From: CAZKFG01 sp964551985
Lineage (GTDB): Bacteria > Bacillota > Negativicutes > Acidaminococcales > JAISLQ01
Length of the DNA: 64,000 nucleotides
Direction of reading: 5' to 3'
Assembly: GCA_964551985.1 (NCBI GenBank)
Contig: CAZKFG010000001.1
Location: 62,001-126,000, forward strand
The notes beneath the pieces are model-generated. The model had not been told where the DNA came from and searched no databases. It saw only the letters and a list, made by a program, of their open reading frames with translations. A program made the position numbers and the translations under genes. Shown here piece by piece: positions 1 through 8,887 of this stretch (its first letter is position 1; every line of letters starts with the position of its first letter).

Positions 1-1069
1 TTTCGCCTTGCTTTTCTTTGCGTTCTTTCAAGCCCTTACGTTTAAAATCTTCGTTTGCTTTTGTTAAAAGCTTACCGTGTACAATACAGTCAGACCGAAG
101 TCTCCTACCTATTGTCCGCTCCAGTTGTCTACCTAATGTAATAATTTGATCCATATCAATACCTGTTTCAATGCCCATCTCTTGCATCATCATAAGCATA
201 TCTTCTGTATTGACAAGTCCAACAGCATTTGGACAATTATAATAGTAGCTACCAGTACCACGAATTGGAGTATCATCCATAAAGTTTGCTGGTTGCCCGC
301 CAAGTCCACCCAAAGTGCTTTCAAAATTAGTTATTCCTGCTTGTAGAGTTGCCAATACATTTGCCATGCCCCAACCACGTGTCTCGTGAAAATGTGCTAT
401 ATGCACTTTAGTGTCTGGTATAGCATCTAAAAGACTAGAAAAATAACTATAAACTTTATCCGGAGAAGATGACCCATCATGATCAGCATGCTCCACATCA
501 TCAGCACCAATATCTAGCCATTTTTTAGTAAATAAAATTGCGTCAGAAAATTTCGTTGGTCCAGAAATTGGGCTACCCCAAATAGTACTTACTGTTCCAT
601 TCACCTTTATTCCAGCGTCATGAGCTTTTTGGATGCATCGTTCTGCTTCTTTCCAATATTCAGGTAAAGTTGTACCAGAATTAGCATAATGATGCTCTTC
701 GTCTGTTGACACCATCATCAATATCCTATCAGGACCAACGCCTTGTTTTTTCAATTCAATGGCTCTATCTACTGCAGACTCACGAATTGTTACGCAAGTT
801 ATTTCGACATCTTTCATGTCAATTCCAAATCTTGAAATATTTTTGCTATTTCTAAGACGCTCTAGCAGAATTTGCGCATCTTTAAATTGCGGCATGTTAG
901 TAGGATTACCAAGATTTGTCAATTCTATTTTTCTTAAACCAGCAATTATAAGTTGCTCTGCATAATACAACTTTGCCTCAGTAGAAATAAACTTTTCTTC
1001 ATGCTGAAAACCATCACGAATTGTAATGTCACCAATACTTACCTTTTTTGGATATTTAAAAACTGACAT
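1..1069 (-). CDS. HMG-CoA lyase-like DRE-TIM metallolyase (3' end cut by window)
   Basis: This is the last visible gene of the aconitase-X operon. The ATG at 1069 follows a GGGGG Shine-Dalgarno, and the frame stays open for 356 codons to the window edge. The N-terminal motif IGDITIRDG (residues 12-20) and the metal-binding HFHETRGWG (226-234) are those of the DRE-TIM lyase/synthase superfamily. They resemble HMG-CoA lyase more than isopropylmalate synthase, since there is no C-terminal regulatory domain within the visible part. The glycine-rich loop reads GGLGGQP (254-260), where HMG-CoA lyases have GGLGGCP with the catalytic Cys. A nearby Cys279 sits in YYNCPNA. Family knowledge suggests cleavage of a beta-hydroxyacyl-CoA to two shorter products. 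The substrate is unknown and the missing Cys argues against true HMG-CoA lyase activity. Confidence 0.85.
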   Translation of the reverse strand, partial: MSVFKYPKKVSIGDITIRDGFQHEEKFISTEAKLYYAEQLIIAGLRKIELTNLGNPTNMPQFKDAQILLERLRNSKNISRFGIDMKDVEITCVTIRESAVDRAIELKKQGVGPDRILMMVSTDEEHHYANSGTTLPEYWKEAERCIQKAHDAGIKVNGTVSTIWGSPISGPTKFSDAILFTKKWLDIGADDVEHADHDGSSSPDKVYSYFSSLLDAIPDTKVHIAHFHETRGWGMANVLATLQAGITNFESTLGGLGGQPANFMDDTPIRGTGSYYYNCPNAVGLVNTEDMLMMMQEMGIETGIDMDQIITLGRQLERTIGRRLRSDCIVHGKLLTKANEDFKRKGLKERKEKQGE

Positions 1070-1095
1070 AATAAAAACCCCCATTTAAAATATTT

Positions 1096-2307
1096 TTATC
1101 CCTCATTTACCCCTAAAGCACCAGCTTTTTTGAATTGTTCAATTTTTTCTTTATTAAAGCCAAGTACTTTTTCTAATATTTGTTCACTATGCTCACCCAA
1201 TAATGGTGGTCCTTTGCGAATAGTTGTTACTGTATCAGAAAATCTTATTGGACAAGCAATTGCTTTCATCGTCTGACCACTTGGTGTATGCATATCAACA
1301 ATCATTTCTCTATCTTCTACAATGTGCTTATCTGTTACGATTTTGTCTACAGTATAAATAGGTGCACTAGGTATACTATTTTTCAAAAGCAAATCGACAA
1401 TATCTGCTACAGTTTTATCTTTAGTCCACAAAACAACTTCTTTGGTCAATTCTGCATGGTTTTTTACTCGATTTGGATTATGTTCATATTTTTTATTTGC
1501 TAACAAATCCAACCTGTTAATAGTTTTACAAAACCTTTCCCAGACGGCGTCATTGCCAACAGCTATAACTACCCATCCATCTAGAGCTTCAAAGGTATCA
1601 TAAGGGCAAATAAATTCATACCTGTTGCCCGTTCTACCAGGAACTCGACCTTCCACAAGATAAATTTGCAGCAGTGTCTCCATTGAACTTACAACACAAT
1701 CTACCAATGATACATCTATAGATTGCCCTTTGCCAGTGTTATTACGACTGTTTATCGCTGCCAAAATACCAATACAACAATTAAGTCCGCCTAAAATATC
1801 ACCCATTGCTGTACCGCTTCTAGTTGGTGGAGAAGTTGGCCAACCACTAACGCTCATAAGTCCACCCATTGCTTGACCTATAATGTCATAACCTGGTCTT
1901 TGCGAATAACAACCAGTTTGACCAAAGCCAGAAATTGAAGCAAAAATAATTTTCTCATTGATTTTTTTCAGTTGCTCATAATCAGCACCTAACTTTTTCA
2001 TCGTACCAGGCTTATAGTTTTCCACAATAACATCTGCTGTTTTGACAAGCTCAAAAAAAACCTCTCTACCTTTTTGATTTTTCAAATCCAAAGTTATACT
2101 GCTTTTATTTCTATTCATATTGCCAAAATAAGCGCTAAAACCATCCGGCAAAAATGGCGGATAACCTCTTGTATCATCACCTTTACTAGGTTCTTCAATC
2201 TTTATAACTTCTGCACCCATGTCGGCTAAAAGCATAGTACAAAAAGGTCCTGCTAAAACCCGGCTCAAATCAACTATTTTTATGCCCTCTAACGCACCTT
2301 TTAACAA
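1096..2307 (-). CDS. Class III (CaiB/Frc family) CoA-transferase
   Basis: It transfers CoA between a donor acyl-CoA and a carboxylic acid. The protein is about 403 residues, normal for the family. It begins GALEGIKIVDLSRVLAGPF, carries FGQTG and then SGTAMGDILGG, whose Asp (about residue 170) is the catalytic aspartate position of formyl-CoA transferase relatives. I chose the TTG at 2307 because GAGGTG lies 6 nt upstream. A GTG at 2316 is in frame but overlaps that ribosome-binding site. It sits between the DUF126 subunit gene and the lyase-like gene with short gaps, so it probably activates the acid handled by the aconitase-X pair for cleavage by the lyase. The acid itself cannot be read from the sequence. 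Confidence 0.9.
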   Translation of the reverse strand: MLKGALEGIKIVDLSRVLAGPFCTMLLADMGAEVIKIEEPSKGDDTRGYPPFLPDGFSAYFGNMNRNKSSITLDLKNQKGREVFFELVKTADVIVENYKPGTMKKLGADYEQLKKINEKIIFASISGFGQTGCYSQRPGYDIIGQAMGGLMSVSGWPTSPPTRSGTAMGDILGGLNCCIGILAAINSRNNTGKGQSIDVSLVDCVVSSMETLLQIYLVEGRVPGRTGNRYEFICPYDTFEALDGWVVIAVGNDAVWERFCKTINRLDLLANKKYEHNPNRVKNHAELTKEVVLWTKDKTVADIVDLLLKNSIPSAPIYTVDKIVTDKHIVEDREMIVDMHTPSGQTMKAIACPIRFSDTVTTIRKGPPLLGEHSEQILEKVLGFNKEKIEQFKKAGALGVNEG

Positions 2308-2321
2308 AGCTATCACCTCAC

Positions 2322-2753
2322 TTATTTTTTAGTAATCTCAATAATGCCTCTATCTCCATCAACTTTAACCCAATCACCTGTTTTGACAATTTCTATAATA
2401 TTTTTGTCAAATCTATCAACTATTGGCATTACCTTATCATAGAGTTTTTTTCCTAAAATAGAGCCAACAGCTATAAGTCCTTCTGTTTCCATATTCAAAA
2501 TAGCTTTTGGTGCATTATTGCATCTTATAGTTTCTAACATCCAAGTTGATGTGCTAGTTGAACCTTTGCCATATGGGTAAATTAAAACGGTATCTTTAAC
2601 GCAAATACCATTTAGAGGAACTCTCACATCATCAATATTCCCAGTTGCAGGATCAACTCCGTGCGACCAAACAAGCGCAACATCACTAACCAAGGCTTGT
2701 CCTTCAACTATACCACCAACTATTTTTCGTCCTTTTAAAATAATTTTCTCCAT
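2322..2753 (-). CDS. Aconitase X small (swivel, DUF126) subunit
   Basis: This is the small subunit of a two-subunit aconitase-X-type (de)hydratase, the family that includes phosphomevalonate dehydratase and cis-3-hydroxyproline dehydratase. It shows the DUF126 pattern: KGRKIVGGIVEGQALVS near the N-terminus and the serine-rich loop YGKGSTSTS (about residues 52-60 from the chosen start), which in the family contributes an active-site Ser. I start at ATG 2753 because AAGGATGG precedes it at usable spacing. The in-frame ATG at 2765 lies on that ribosome-binding site. It follows the large subunit gene after 15 nt, so the two are certainly co-expressed. About 143 residues, normal length. Confidence 0.88.
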   Translation of the reverse strand: MEKIILKGRKIVGGIVEGQALVSDVALVWSHGVDPATGNIDDVRVPLNGICVKDTVLIYPYGKGSTSTSTWMLETIRCNNAPKAILNMETEGLIAVGSILGKKLYDKVMPIVDRFDKNIIEIVKTGDWVKVDGDRGIIEITKK

Positions 2754-2768
2754 TATCTTTACCATCCT

Positions 2769-3983
2769 TTAAGCTAATATAGCCTTTACGCAATCATCAA
2801 CAGACGCGTAAATCAATCCCACACCATGTTCGGAAGGCAAATAACTAGCAAATTTACCAGAATCAGTAATAATAGTCTTATACCCACGAGGAAATGGGCT
2901 AATAACAAGGCAACTAGATGTTAATATTTTTATACCTGCTTGTTTTAAATTGTGTATTATATCCATTCTTTCGGCAGTATTATAAGTAGCAAATGGCGTA
3001 TATACCCAAAACTCTTTGTTAGGCTTTACCTTTTTCCCTTGCACTAAATCCGCTAACATCTTTAATTCCCAAATAGAATAATGAGGACAACCAACAACTG
3101 CAATCTCTGGTTCACCAGACGATGATGTAGTCATTTGTTTTTGAGTGCTTTTAATATCCTCATATGTCCAGGTAATTTCTTGTTCCGGTTTTTGACCAGC
3201 AAACGGGTCTTTACCTGTGGCCTCTGGTGTTACTCCTAAAATATGATAAAGTGCTACACTGCCACTTGATGCTGCTGCCGCACCAAGATATTTTAAATTA
3301 TCACTTGTGCAATTTATTGGAACACCATCAAAAGCACAAATTTTTGTACCAGCAAATTTCCCTAACATAATTCCTAAAGTGTTATAATCTAACATAGTCA
3401 ATTCTTTAACTTGTAAATTTATTTTTACTGTTGCTATGCGATTTTCATCTAAATACATACGTTCTTTAGGAATTCTACCAGTAATAGCGGCACAAATAGC
3501 TAAACCTGCCGGAGTTCTGTTTGTTCTTGCTCCAATAACAGAATTTGCATAAGAGACAGCGGAAGATTCTGCCCAAGCAATATTTTCACCAAAGCGTGGC
3601 ACAACGCCAACATTATAAGGAGTGCAACTCCATGTCAAAACTTCTCCTAACTGCTTTACTGCTTGTGCCATTTTTAATTGCTTATTAGCATATTTACTGT
3701 CAAAGCCTTCTTGTTCCCAACTATCGAAAGGAATTGATGCTGGATCTTGTGTTGTTGGCACACAACACTTCCCACCCAAACCAGCTAATTTTTCCAACCA
3801 CTGTAACCCAGCATCGTGTACAGAGCCATAATGCGCCATTGCCTGTACAGATGCCACTGGGATGAAACATTGTGCACCAAAAGCTTCTGCTAAATCCAAC
3901 AACACTTCCATTGCAATTTGAACAGCTTCACCGTTTTTACCATCTAACATTTCTCGCTCTGTAGTAGTTAACCTAACTGTCAT
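2769..3983 (-). CDS. Aconitase X large (catalytic) subunit
   Basis: The protein contains the AcnX signature ESSAVSYANSVIGARTNR and three cysteines in family positions: TWSCTPYNVG, GCPHYS and SSCLVIS (Cys120, 299 and 358 counted from the start used here). In the family these bind an iron-sulfur cluster used for stereospecific dehydration or hydration. The ATG at 3983 has AGAGGTGG just upstream and yields MTVRLTTTEREML, a typical AcnX N-terminus. The longer ORF from 4028 has no ribosome-binding site. This is the first gene of the operon AcnX-L, AcnX-S, CoA-transferase, lyase, behind a sigma-54 promoter. AcnX members act on several hydroxy acids, so the substrate cannot be named. Confidence 0.9.
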   Translation of the reverse strand: MTVRLTTTEREMLDGKNGEAVQIAMEVLLDLAEAFGAQCFIPVASVQAMAHYGSVHDAGLQWLEKLAGLGGKCCVPTTQDPASIPFDSWEQEGFDSKYANKQLKMAQAVKQLGEVLTWSCTPYNVGVVPRFGENIAWAESSAVSYANSVIGARTNRTPAGLAICAAITGRIPKERMYLDENRIATVKINLQVKELTMLDYNTLGIMLGKFAGTKICAFDGVPINCTSDNLKYLGAAAASSGSVALYHILGVTPEATGKDPFAGQKPEQEITWTYEDIKSTQKQMTTSSSGEPEIAVVGCPHYSIWELKMLADLVQGKKVKPNKEFWVYTPFATYNTAERMDIIHNLKQAGIKILTSSCLVISPFPRGYKTIITDSGKFASYLPSEHGVGLIYASVDDCVKAILA

Positions 3984-4065
3984 ATTTCCACCTCTTGCAA
4001 TATTAATTTTTCTAGCTTTGAAATCCATGTAGTGTTCTTAATGCTTTTGTATTCCATAGTTATAA

Positions 4066-4081
4066 AGCAAAAACCGTGCCA
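4066..4081 (-). promoter_or_regulatory. Sigma-54 promoter of the aconitase-X operon
   Basis: Read on the minus strand this is TGGCACG-GTTT-TTGCT, a full match to the -24/-12 consensus, with the GG and GC dinucleotides separated by the required 10 nt. Transcription should begin near 4055, about 70 nt before the large-subunit start. The divergent neighbouring gene encodes a sigma-54 activator, which strongly supports function. Confidence 0.93.
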
Positions 4082-4139
4082 AAATTAAAAAGTGCAAAAA
4101 ATCTGTAAAAGTGCTTGGAATCTATCTACTATAAATTAT

Positions 4140-4168
4140 TTGTAAAAATAACTGTTAAGGTTTATAAT
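4140..4168 (+). promoter_or_regulatory. Sigma-70-type promoter of the sigma-54 activator gene
   Basis: TTGTAA (4140-4145) and TATAAT (4163-4168) are separated by 17 nt. The start point would be near 4175, giving a leader of about 70 nt before the activator ATG at 4243. The activator would be made by the housekeeping polymerase. Confidence 0.75.
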
Positions 4169-4183
4169 ATATAAATAATTATT

Positions 4184-4204
4184 CTAAAAATTTTAAATTT
4201 TTAG
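4184..4204. promoter_or_regulatory. Perfect AT-rich inverted repeat, candidate activator binding site
   Basis: CTAAAAATTT and AAATTTTTAG flank a single central T. The centre is about 114 nt upstream of the -24 element of the aconitase-X operon, a normal distance for an enhancer-type site of a sigma-54 activator. It also lies in the activator's own leader, which would allow autoregulation. The low sequence complexity limits confidence. Confidence 0.45.
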
Positions 4205-4242
4205 ATACAATAAAGTATTCCTTAAATCAAGTGAGGTTTTTT

Positions 4243-5661
4243 ATGAGTAGAACAAATAACCTTGATACTTTTTTCAATATGCTCCTAAACCCTAACGGTG
4301 TCTCATATAGTATATTAACCTCCATCCCAACAGCCATGATTATAGCAGATGCAAAATTCAAGATACGTTTTGCCAATGAAAAGTATTTAAAACTTATAAA
4401 TCACCAAAAACAAGATTTATTAGATAAATACTTATACGAGGTACGCCCAGAAACCAATCTTCAACAAGTAATTCATACAGGTCAAACGAGAACTGATATA
4501 TTAAGCAAAACAATATCAAATACTGTTGTAGATATGTCCATTCCTTTGTTTTACAAAAATAAGATTGTTGGTGGAATATCATTTTTAAAAGAAAATCAAC
4601 GTATTTTGCAATTAAATCAAAATCTCGAAAAAGCCATTAGTCTAAATAAAAGCCTCTCTTTAGAACTAACATCATTTAAAAACAATTTATACAGTGCTAA
4701 ACATTCATTTAAAGATATCATAGGTAAATCAAAATCTTTTTCAAAAGTTATAGAAGTGTCTAAAAAAGTTGCTTCTTATGATACCGACATATTGATAATT
4801 GGCGAAAGTGGCACAGGCAAAGAATTATTTTCTCAAGCTATACACAACCACAGCCCAAGAAATAATATGCCTTTCATTCCTGTAAACTGTTCTACACTTA
4901 CACCAAATTTAATAGAAAGCGAGCTTTTTGGTTATGAACCAAATTCTTTTACAGGAGCAGACAAAAATGGTAAAATAGGTTTATTTATGATGGCTAATAA
5001 AGGAACTATAATGTTAGATGAAATAGGTGAATTACCTTTTGATTTGCAAGCTAAGCTACTGAGAGTATTGCAAGAGCGCAAAATAAGAAAAATCGGTAGC
5101 ACATCAGAGCACCCAATAGATGTAAGAGTAATCGCAGCAACAAATAAAGATTTATCATCGCTAGTTAAAGCAGGTACTTTTAGAGAAGACTTGTATTATA
5201 GGTTAGCAGTCTTTACATTAAAATTGCCCAGCCTAAGAGACAGGCTTGATGACATACCAATGCTAGCTGATTATCTTTTAGAAGAATGGAACTGCAAATA
5301 CGGCAGAGCACTAAAGTTTTCTCAAAAAACATATAAAAATATGGCTTATCAAACATGGCCAGGTAATATAAGAGAGTTAAGAAATGCCGTATATTTCGCT
5401 GCTTATACTTGTGACAATGATATTATTAACGAGCTACCAATGCAAACATATTCTCTTGAAAAAGATACAATTAATGACGATATTTCTAACGAGCCAATTA
5501 TTGATGAACATACATCTTTAAAAGAGTATGTAGAAACATATGAACTCAAAATAATAAAAGCAATGCTCAAAAAATATGGAGACACTCTCGAAGATAAAAA
5601 GAAAATTGCTGATATTTTAAAAATATCAATACCAACTCTTTATAATAAATTGAAAACTTAA
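4243..5661 (+). CDS. Sigma-54-dependent transcriptional activator with PAS domain
   Basis: An enhancer-binding protein of about 472 residues. The N-terminal part (about 20-120) reads as one PAS-type sensor domain. It is followed by a coiled-coil-like linker and an AAA+ domain with Walker A GESGTGKE (187-194), the sigma-54 contact loop NSFTGA (234-239, consensus GAFTGA) and Walker B MLDEIGEL. The C-terminus carries a Fis-type helix-turn-helix ending KISIPTLYNKLKT. No receiver domain is present, so it senses a ligand or protein state rather than phosphorylation. ATG 4243 follows GAGG; the upstream in-frame GTG at 4231 overlaps that site. It is divergent from the aconitase-X operon and convergent with the TRAP operon, both of which have sigma-54 promoters, so it most likely activates both. 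Confidence 0.93.
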   Translation: MSRTNNLDTFFNMLLNPNGVSYSILTSIPTAMIIADAKFKIRFANEKYLKLINHQKQDLLDKYLYEVRPETNLQQVIHTGQTRTDILSKTISNTVVDMSIPLFYKNKIVGGISFLKENQRILQLNQNLEKAISLNKSLSLELTSFKNNLYSAKHSFKDIIGKSKSFSKVIEVSKKVASYDTDILIIGESGTGKELFSQAIHNHSPRNNMPFIPVNCSTLTPNLIESELFGYEPNSFTGADKNGKIGLFMMANKGTIMLDEIGELPFDLQAKLLRVLQERKIRKIGSTSEHPIDVRVIAATNKDLSSLVKAGTFREDLYYRLAVFTLKLPSLRDRLDDIPMLADYLLEEWNCKYGRALKFSQKTYKNMAYQTWPGNIRELRNAVYFAAYTCDNDIINELPMQTYSLEKDTINDDISNEPIIDEHTSLKEYVETYELKIIKAMLKKYGDTLEDKKKIADILKISIPTLYNKLKT

Positions 5662-5775
5662 TTTTTTTTATATCTTATCAATTCAACAAAACTCTTATGT
5701 TTTTAAGGATTTGTTCATATATTATTTTTTGCCTATATTGTGCAATAAACCAAAACTTAATAAAGCATAATAAAA

Positions 5776-5806
5776 AACACATACCTATTGAAACTAGGTA
5801 TGTGTT
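5776..5806 (-). terminator. Rho-independent terminator of the TRAP operon
   Basis: AACACATACCTA pairs with TAGGTATGTGTT around a 7-nt loop, and on the minus strand the stem is followed by a T-run. It lies directly behind the last dctM gene. The plus-strand activator gene has only T-rich sequence (5664-5672) after its stop. Confidence 0.8.
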
Positions 5807-5811
5807 AATTT

Positions 5812-7092
5812 TTACATTTGATTAGGTAGCCATAAAATAATCTCAGGGAAAGCCATAAATATTATTAAAGAAATTACACAAGCAATTAAAAGCACCATTG
5901 AACCTTTAAATGCTGTCCCGAGCTCTATTTTCCCAACGGAACTTACGATAAAGACATTAAGACCTACTGGTGGAGTAACCAACCCAATCTCTACTAAAAC
6001 AATCGCAATCACACCAAACCAAATTGGGTCAAAACCTAAAGATTGTACAACTGGAAAAACCATCGGAAGCGTAAGCATCAAAATAGCTATTTGATCCATT
6101 ATGCAACCCAAAGCTAAATATAAAACTACCAAAAGCATCATAATAACCCAACGATTAACCTCTAAAGATGATATTATCTGTACAATATATTGTGGAATTT
6201 GGCTAATAGTCAAATAATATCCAAAAATCGTTGCACAAATTATTATTACAAATATTGTACCTGTTGTATTTATAGTGGACACAACAGCTTTTACAATTCC
6301 ACTTTTATCAAGTCTTCTCATTCCTATACCAATCAAAAGTGCACCTAAAGCACCTATTGCCGCACTTTCTGTTGGCGTTGCAAAACCAGAGTAAATAGAA
6401 CCAATCACTATTGCAAATAGCACAAGCACAGGAAATACTGCCTTGACACTGGCAAATCTATCTTGCCAAGAAAAAGCTGGAATACTAGGACAAATACTAG
6501 GATTAATTTTTACCCATATTATAATTGTTGCTGCCAAAATAATTGTTGAAATAATTCCAGGAACAAGTCCAGCAATTAAAAGCTTACCAACAGAAGTTTC
6601 TGTAGCTGTACCAAATATGATCATAGGTACACTAGGAGGAATTAATACGGCTAAAGTACCTGCGACAGCAACCGAACCGGCTATTAATTCATCTTTATAT
6701 TTTAATTTTTGCATCTCCGGCACTACAACAGACGACATAGCAGCCGCTGTTGCAGTGCTAGAACCACACATTGCACCAAACCCAGCATTTGCAAAAACTG
6801 TTGCAATTGCTACTCCACCTGGTAAATGACCAAACCACTTATATGCAACTTGGAATACATCTCGTGTTATATTAGAATTTGTAATAAATCCTGCCATCAA
6901 AATGAACAACGGTACAGTTGTTAAAGTGTAGTGTGCCGCACTCCTAAAGGGTGATGTTCCCACAATCCCTAAGACACTGTCTAAACCACCAATCATCCAA
7001 ATACCAATTATTCCGGTTATACCCATAGAAAAAGCAACCGGAAGACCTATCATTAACAAAATCAACATTAAAAATAATGGAATTAAAATCAT
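5812..7092 (-). CDS. dctM: TRAP transporter large permease subunit (DctM family), system 2
   Basis: A membrane protein of 426 residues made almost entirely of hydrophobic segments, as expected for the 11-12-helix DctM subunit that moves substrate with sodium or proton coupling. It contains the family patterns GITGIIGI near the N-terminus, GAMCGSSTATAAAMSSV, IPPSVPMIIFG and ITPPVGLNVF-like VTPPVGLNVF. ATG 7092 is preceded by GGGGGG. It is the last gene of the TRAP operon, after dctQ and dctP of the same system. Confidence 0.95.
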   Translation of the reverse strand: MILIPLFLMLILLMIGLPVAFSMGITGIIGIWMIGGLDSVLGIVGTSPFRSAAHYTLTTVPLFILMAGFITNSNITRDVFQVAYKWFGHLPGGVAIATVFANAGFGAMCGSSTATAAAMSSVVVPEMQKLKYKDELIAGSVAVAGTLAVLIPPSVPMIIFGTATETSVGKLLIAGLVPGIISTIILAATIIIWVKINPSICPSIPAFSWQDRFASVKAVFPVLVLFAIVIGSIYSGFATPTESAAIGALGALLIGIGMRRLDKSGIVKAVVSTINTTGTIFVIIICATIFGYYLTISQIPQYIVQIISSLEVNRWVIMMLLVVLYLALGCIMDQIAILMLTLPMVFPVVQSLGFDPIWFGVIAIVLVEIGLVTPPVGLNVFIVSSVGKIELGTAFKGSMVLLIACVISLIIFMAFPEIILWLPNQM

Positions 7093-7111
7093 TTTATCCC
7101 CCCATTCATAC

Positions 7112-7630
7112 TTAATGATCTAACTTAATCCAACCAAAGAGAGTTTGAACGCCTCTAACGCAAACCAAAACAGAACCTATTGTGACCATCAAATACGCTG
7201 GTGCCATAGGATAAGCTAAAGCTGATGCACTATGTTCACTATTTTGAAAAGCTTCCAATACTGGTGGAATTGAGCAGTATGCTATAAAAGCAAACATAGC
7301 AATACCAACTAAAGTATTAAATAAGGCTAATTTCTCTTTAATTTTTTTAGGGAAAAATCGCTCTATCAATTCTACTTTTATGTGTCCTCCGTGAACGTAT
7401 ACATAACTAAGCGGCATATAAATTATTGCCACCATAAAATATTCTTCACTAAGCTCCAACACGCCAACAAGTGGCGCTCTGAAAAAATATCTTAAAATAG
7501 TGTCTAAACTAGTGATAAACATTAATGCCAACAATGCAGTCCCCGCAACAAATAGGCATAATTGTTCTACTTTATCAATTATACTTTTGTTTTTATCAGC
7601 TTCTTGAATCATAACAAACTCACTTTCCAT
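7112..7630 (-). CDS. dctQ: TRAP transporter small permease subunit (DctQ family), system 2
   Basis: A 172-residue, four-helix membrane protein with the DctQ core pattern (TSLDTILRYFF, then SEEYFMVAIIYMPLSYVYVHGGHIKVELI). It pairs with the DctM protein downstream, which starts 20 nt after its stop. Neither ATG 7630 nor the in-frame ATG at 7612 has a strong ribosome-binding site, so the exact start is uncertain by six codons. Confidence 0.92.
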   Translation of the reverse strand: MESEFVMIQEADKNKSIIDKVEQLCLFVAGTALLALMFITSLDTILRYFFRAPLVGVLELSEEYFMVAIIYMPLSYVYVHGGHIKVELIERFFPKKIKEKLALFNTLVGIAMFAFIAYCSIPPVLEAFQNSEHSASALAYPMAPAYLMVTIGSVLVCVRGVQTLFGWIKLDH

Positions 7631-7648
7631 TGCTTTAAAGTAGCAATA

Positions 7649-8719
7649 CTATTTTTTGCTATTAGCAACTGATTTTTCAACTTCTGCAATTTTAGCTCTT
7701 GTTGCATCTAATACTTTTTGAGCTGGAAGCCCTTTGGCGCTTTGGGTTTTTACCCAATTTTGTACAACTGGATCTGTGGCATCTCTAAATGCTTTTTGTT
7801 CGGCATCATTTAACACATATACTTTCATACCACTTTGTTCATATTTTTTTTGATAATCTTCCCCAGATTTTGTAACATAATCACCTAAGGCAATTGTAGC
7901 CTCTAAACCGCAATCTAATATAAGTTTTTGCAAATCTTTTGGTAAAGCATTGAAACTTTTTTCATTAATACAATAAGTAGCTATCCAACCATTCATATTA
8001 ACACCTTTAGTTGCCATTTTTAAAACTTCTTGCATTTTATATTGGTCTAGTGCTTCAAAAGCTAATACGCAACCATCAACAGTACCTCTATATGTTGCTT
8101 CATACATCTCTTGTGGCACTATGTTGACCGCTGCACCGCCCATATTACCCATACCCATTTCTGCCGACACTCCTGGCACTCTAAACCTCATTCCTTTTAC
8201 GTCTGTAGGTTTTGTTATAAATTTACTAGAATTATAAAATAAATCATTTGGATTATACGCCATATTAAATACTGGTCTTATTTTATGCTTTTTAAACTCT
8301 TCATCATACAAAATACCTTGACTTAAATGCCAGAAAGCTTCTGCCCCAACTCTTGATGTCGGATATATTCCTGGTAAATCAAATACATTACTCAAAGGCA
8401 CTTTTCCGCTCACATATGAAGGACCGACAACAGCTACATCTACAACACCATTTTTGACAAGTTCTATCATATCTACTTGTTTACCCAATTGACCACCTGG
8501 AAAATGTTCAAATTTTATACGTCCTTTTGATCGTTCTTCTACCATTTTCATAAACTTATTCAATCCATTCACCGTGAAAAAATGTGTTGCAGGAAAAGCA
8601 TCCGCCACTTTTAGTTTATAAACCTTTGTATCATCTTTTTTCTCTGCCTGTTGTCCACAACCACCAACCATAATTAAAACCACAACCAATAATACTGCAA
8701 AAATTTGTTTGCTTTTCAT
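7649..8719 (-). CDS. dctP: TRAP transporter substrate-binding lipoprotein (DctP family), system 2
   Basis: The extracytoplasmic solute receptor of the second TRAP system. ATG 8719 with AAGGAG upstream begins a lipoprotein signal (MKSKQIFAVLLVVVLIM) ending at the lipobox VGGC. A longer reading frame from 8806 lacks a ribosome-binding site. The family substrate-binding arginine lies in GMRFRVPG, as expected for receptors that bind carboxylates. About 356 residues. It is followed at once by its own dctQ and dctM. Confidence 0.94.
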   Translation of the reverse strand: MKSKQIFAVLLVVVLIMVGGCGQQAEKKDDTKVYKLKVADAFPATHFFTVNGLNKFMKMVEERSKGRIKFEHFPGGQLGKQVDMIELVKNGVVDVAVVGPSYVSGKVPLSNVFDLPGIYPTSRVGAEAFWHLSQGILYDEEFKKHKIRPVFNMAYNPNDLFYNSSKFITKPTDVKGMRFRVPGVSAEMGMGNMGGAAVNIVPQEMYEATYRGTVDGCVLAFEALDQYKMQEVLKMATKGVNMNGWIATYCINEKSFNALPKDLQKLILDCGLEATIALGDYVTKSGEDYQKKYEQSGMKVYVLNDAEQKAFRDATDPVVQNWVKTQSAKGLPAQKVLDATRAKIAEVEKSVANSKK

Positions 8720-8840
8720 AACTACTCTCCTTTTATCATTTTTTTGAGTTTTAATCACTACGTACATTTTTTTAACTTTTCTGTTTTTTGTTAAAATTTT
8801 ATACATACTATTTTTTATAATTTATATATTTTATTTTTTT

Positions 8841-8867
8841 AAAACGCATCTTTTAAAGATGCGTTTT
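8841..8867. terminator. Hairpin between the two TRAP systems
   Basis: AAAACGCATCTTT is complementary to AAAGATGCGTTTT with almost no spacer. The following T-run is short on either strand, so it may be a weak terminator or an mRNA stabiliser that sets relative levels of the two binding proteins. No sigma-54 or clear sigma-70 promoter follows it before 8719. Confidence 0.5.
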
Positions 8868-8887
8868 AAAATTTAAGTATCTTCTTA

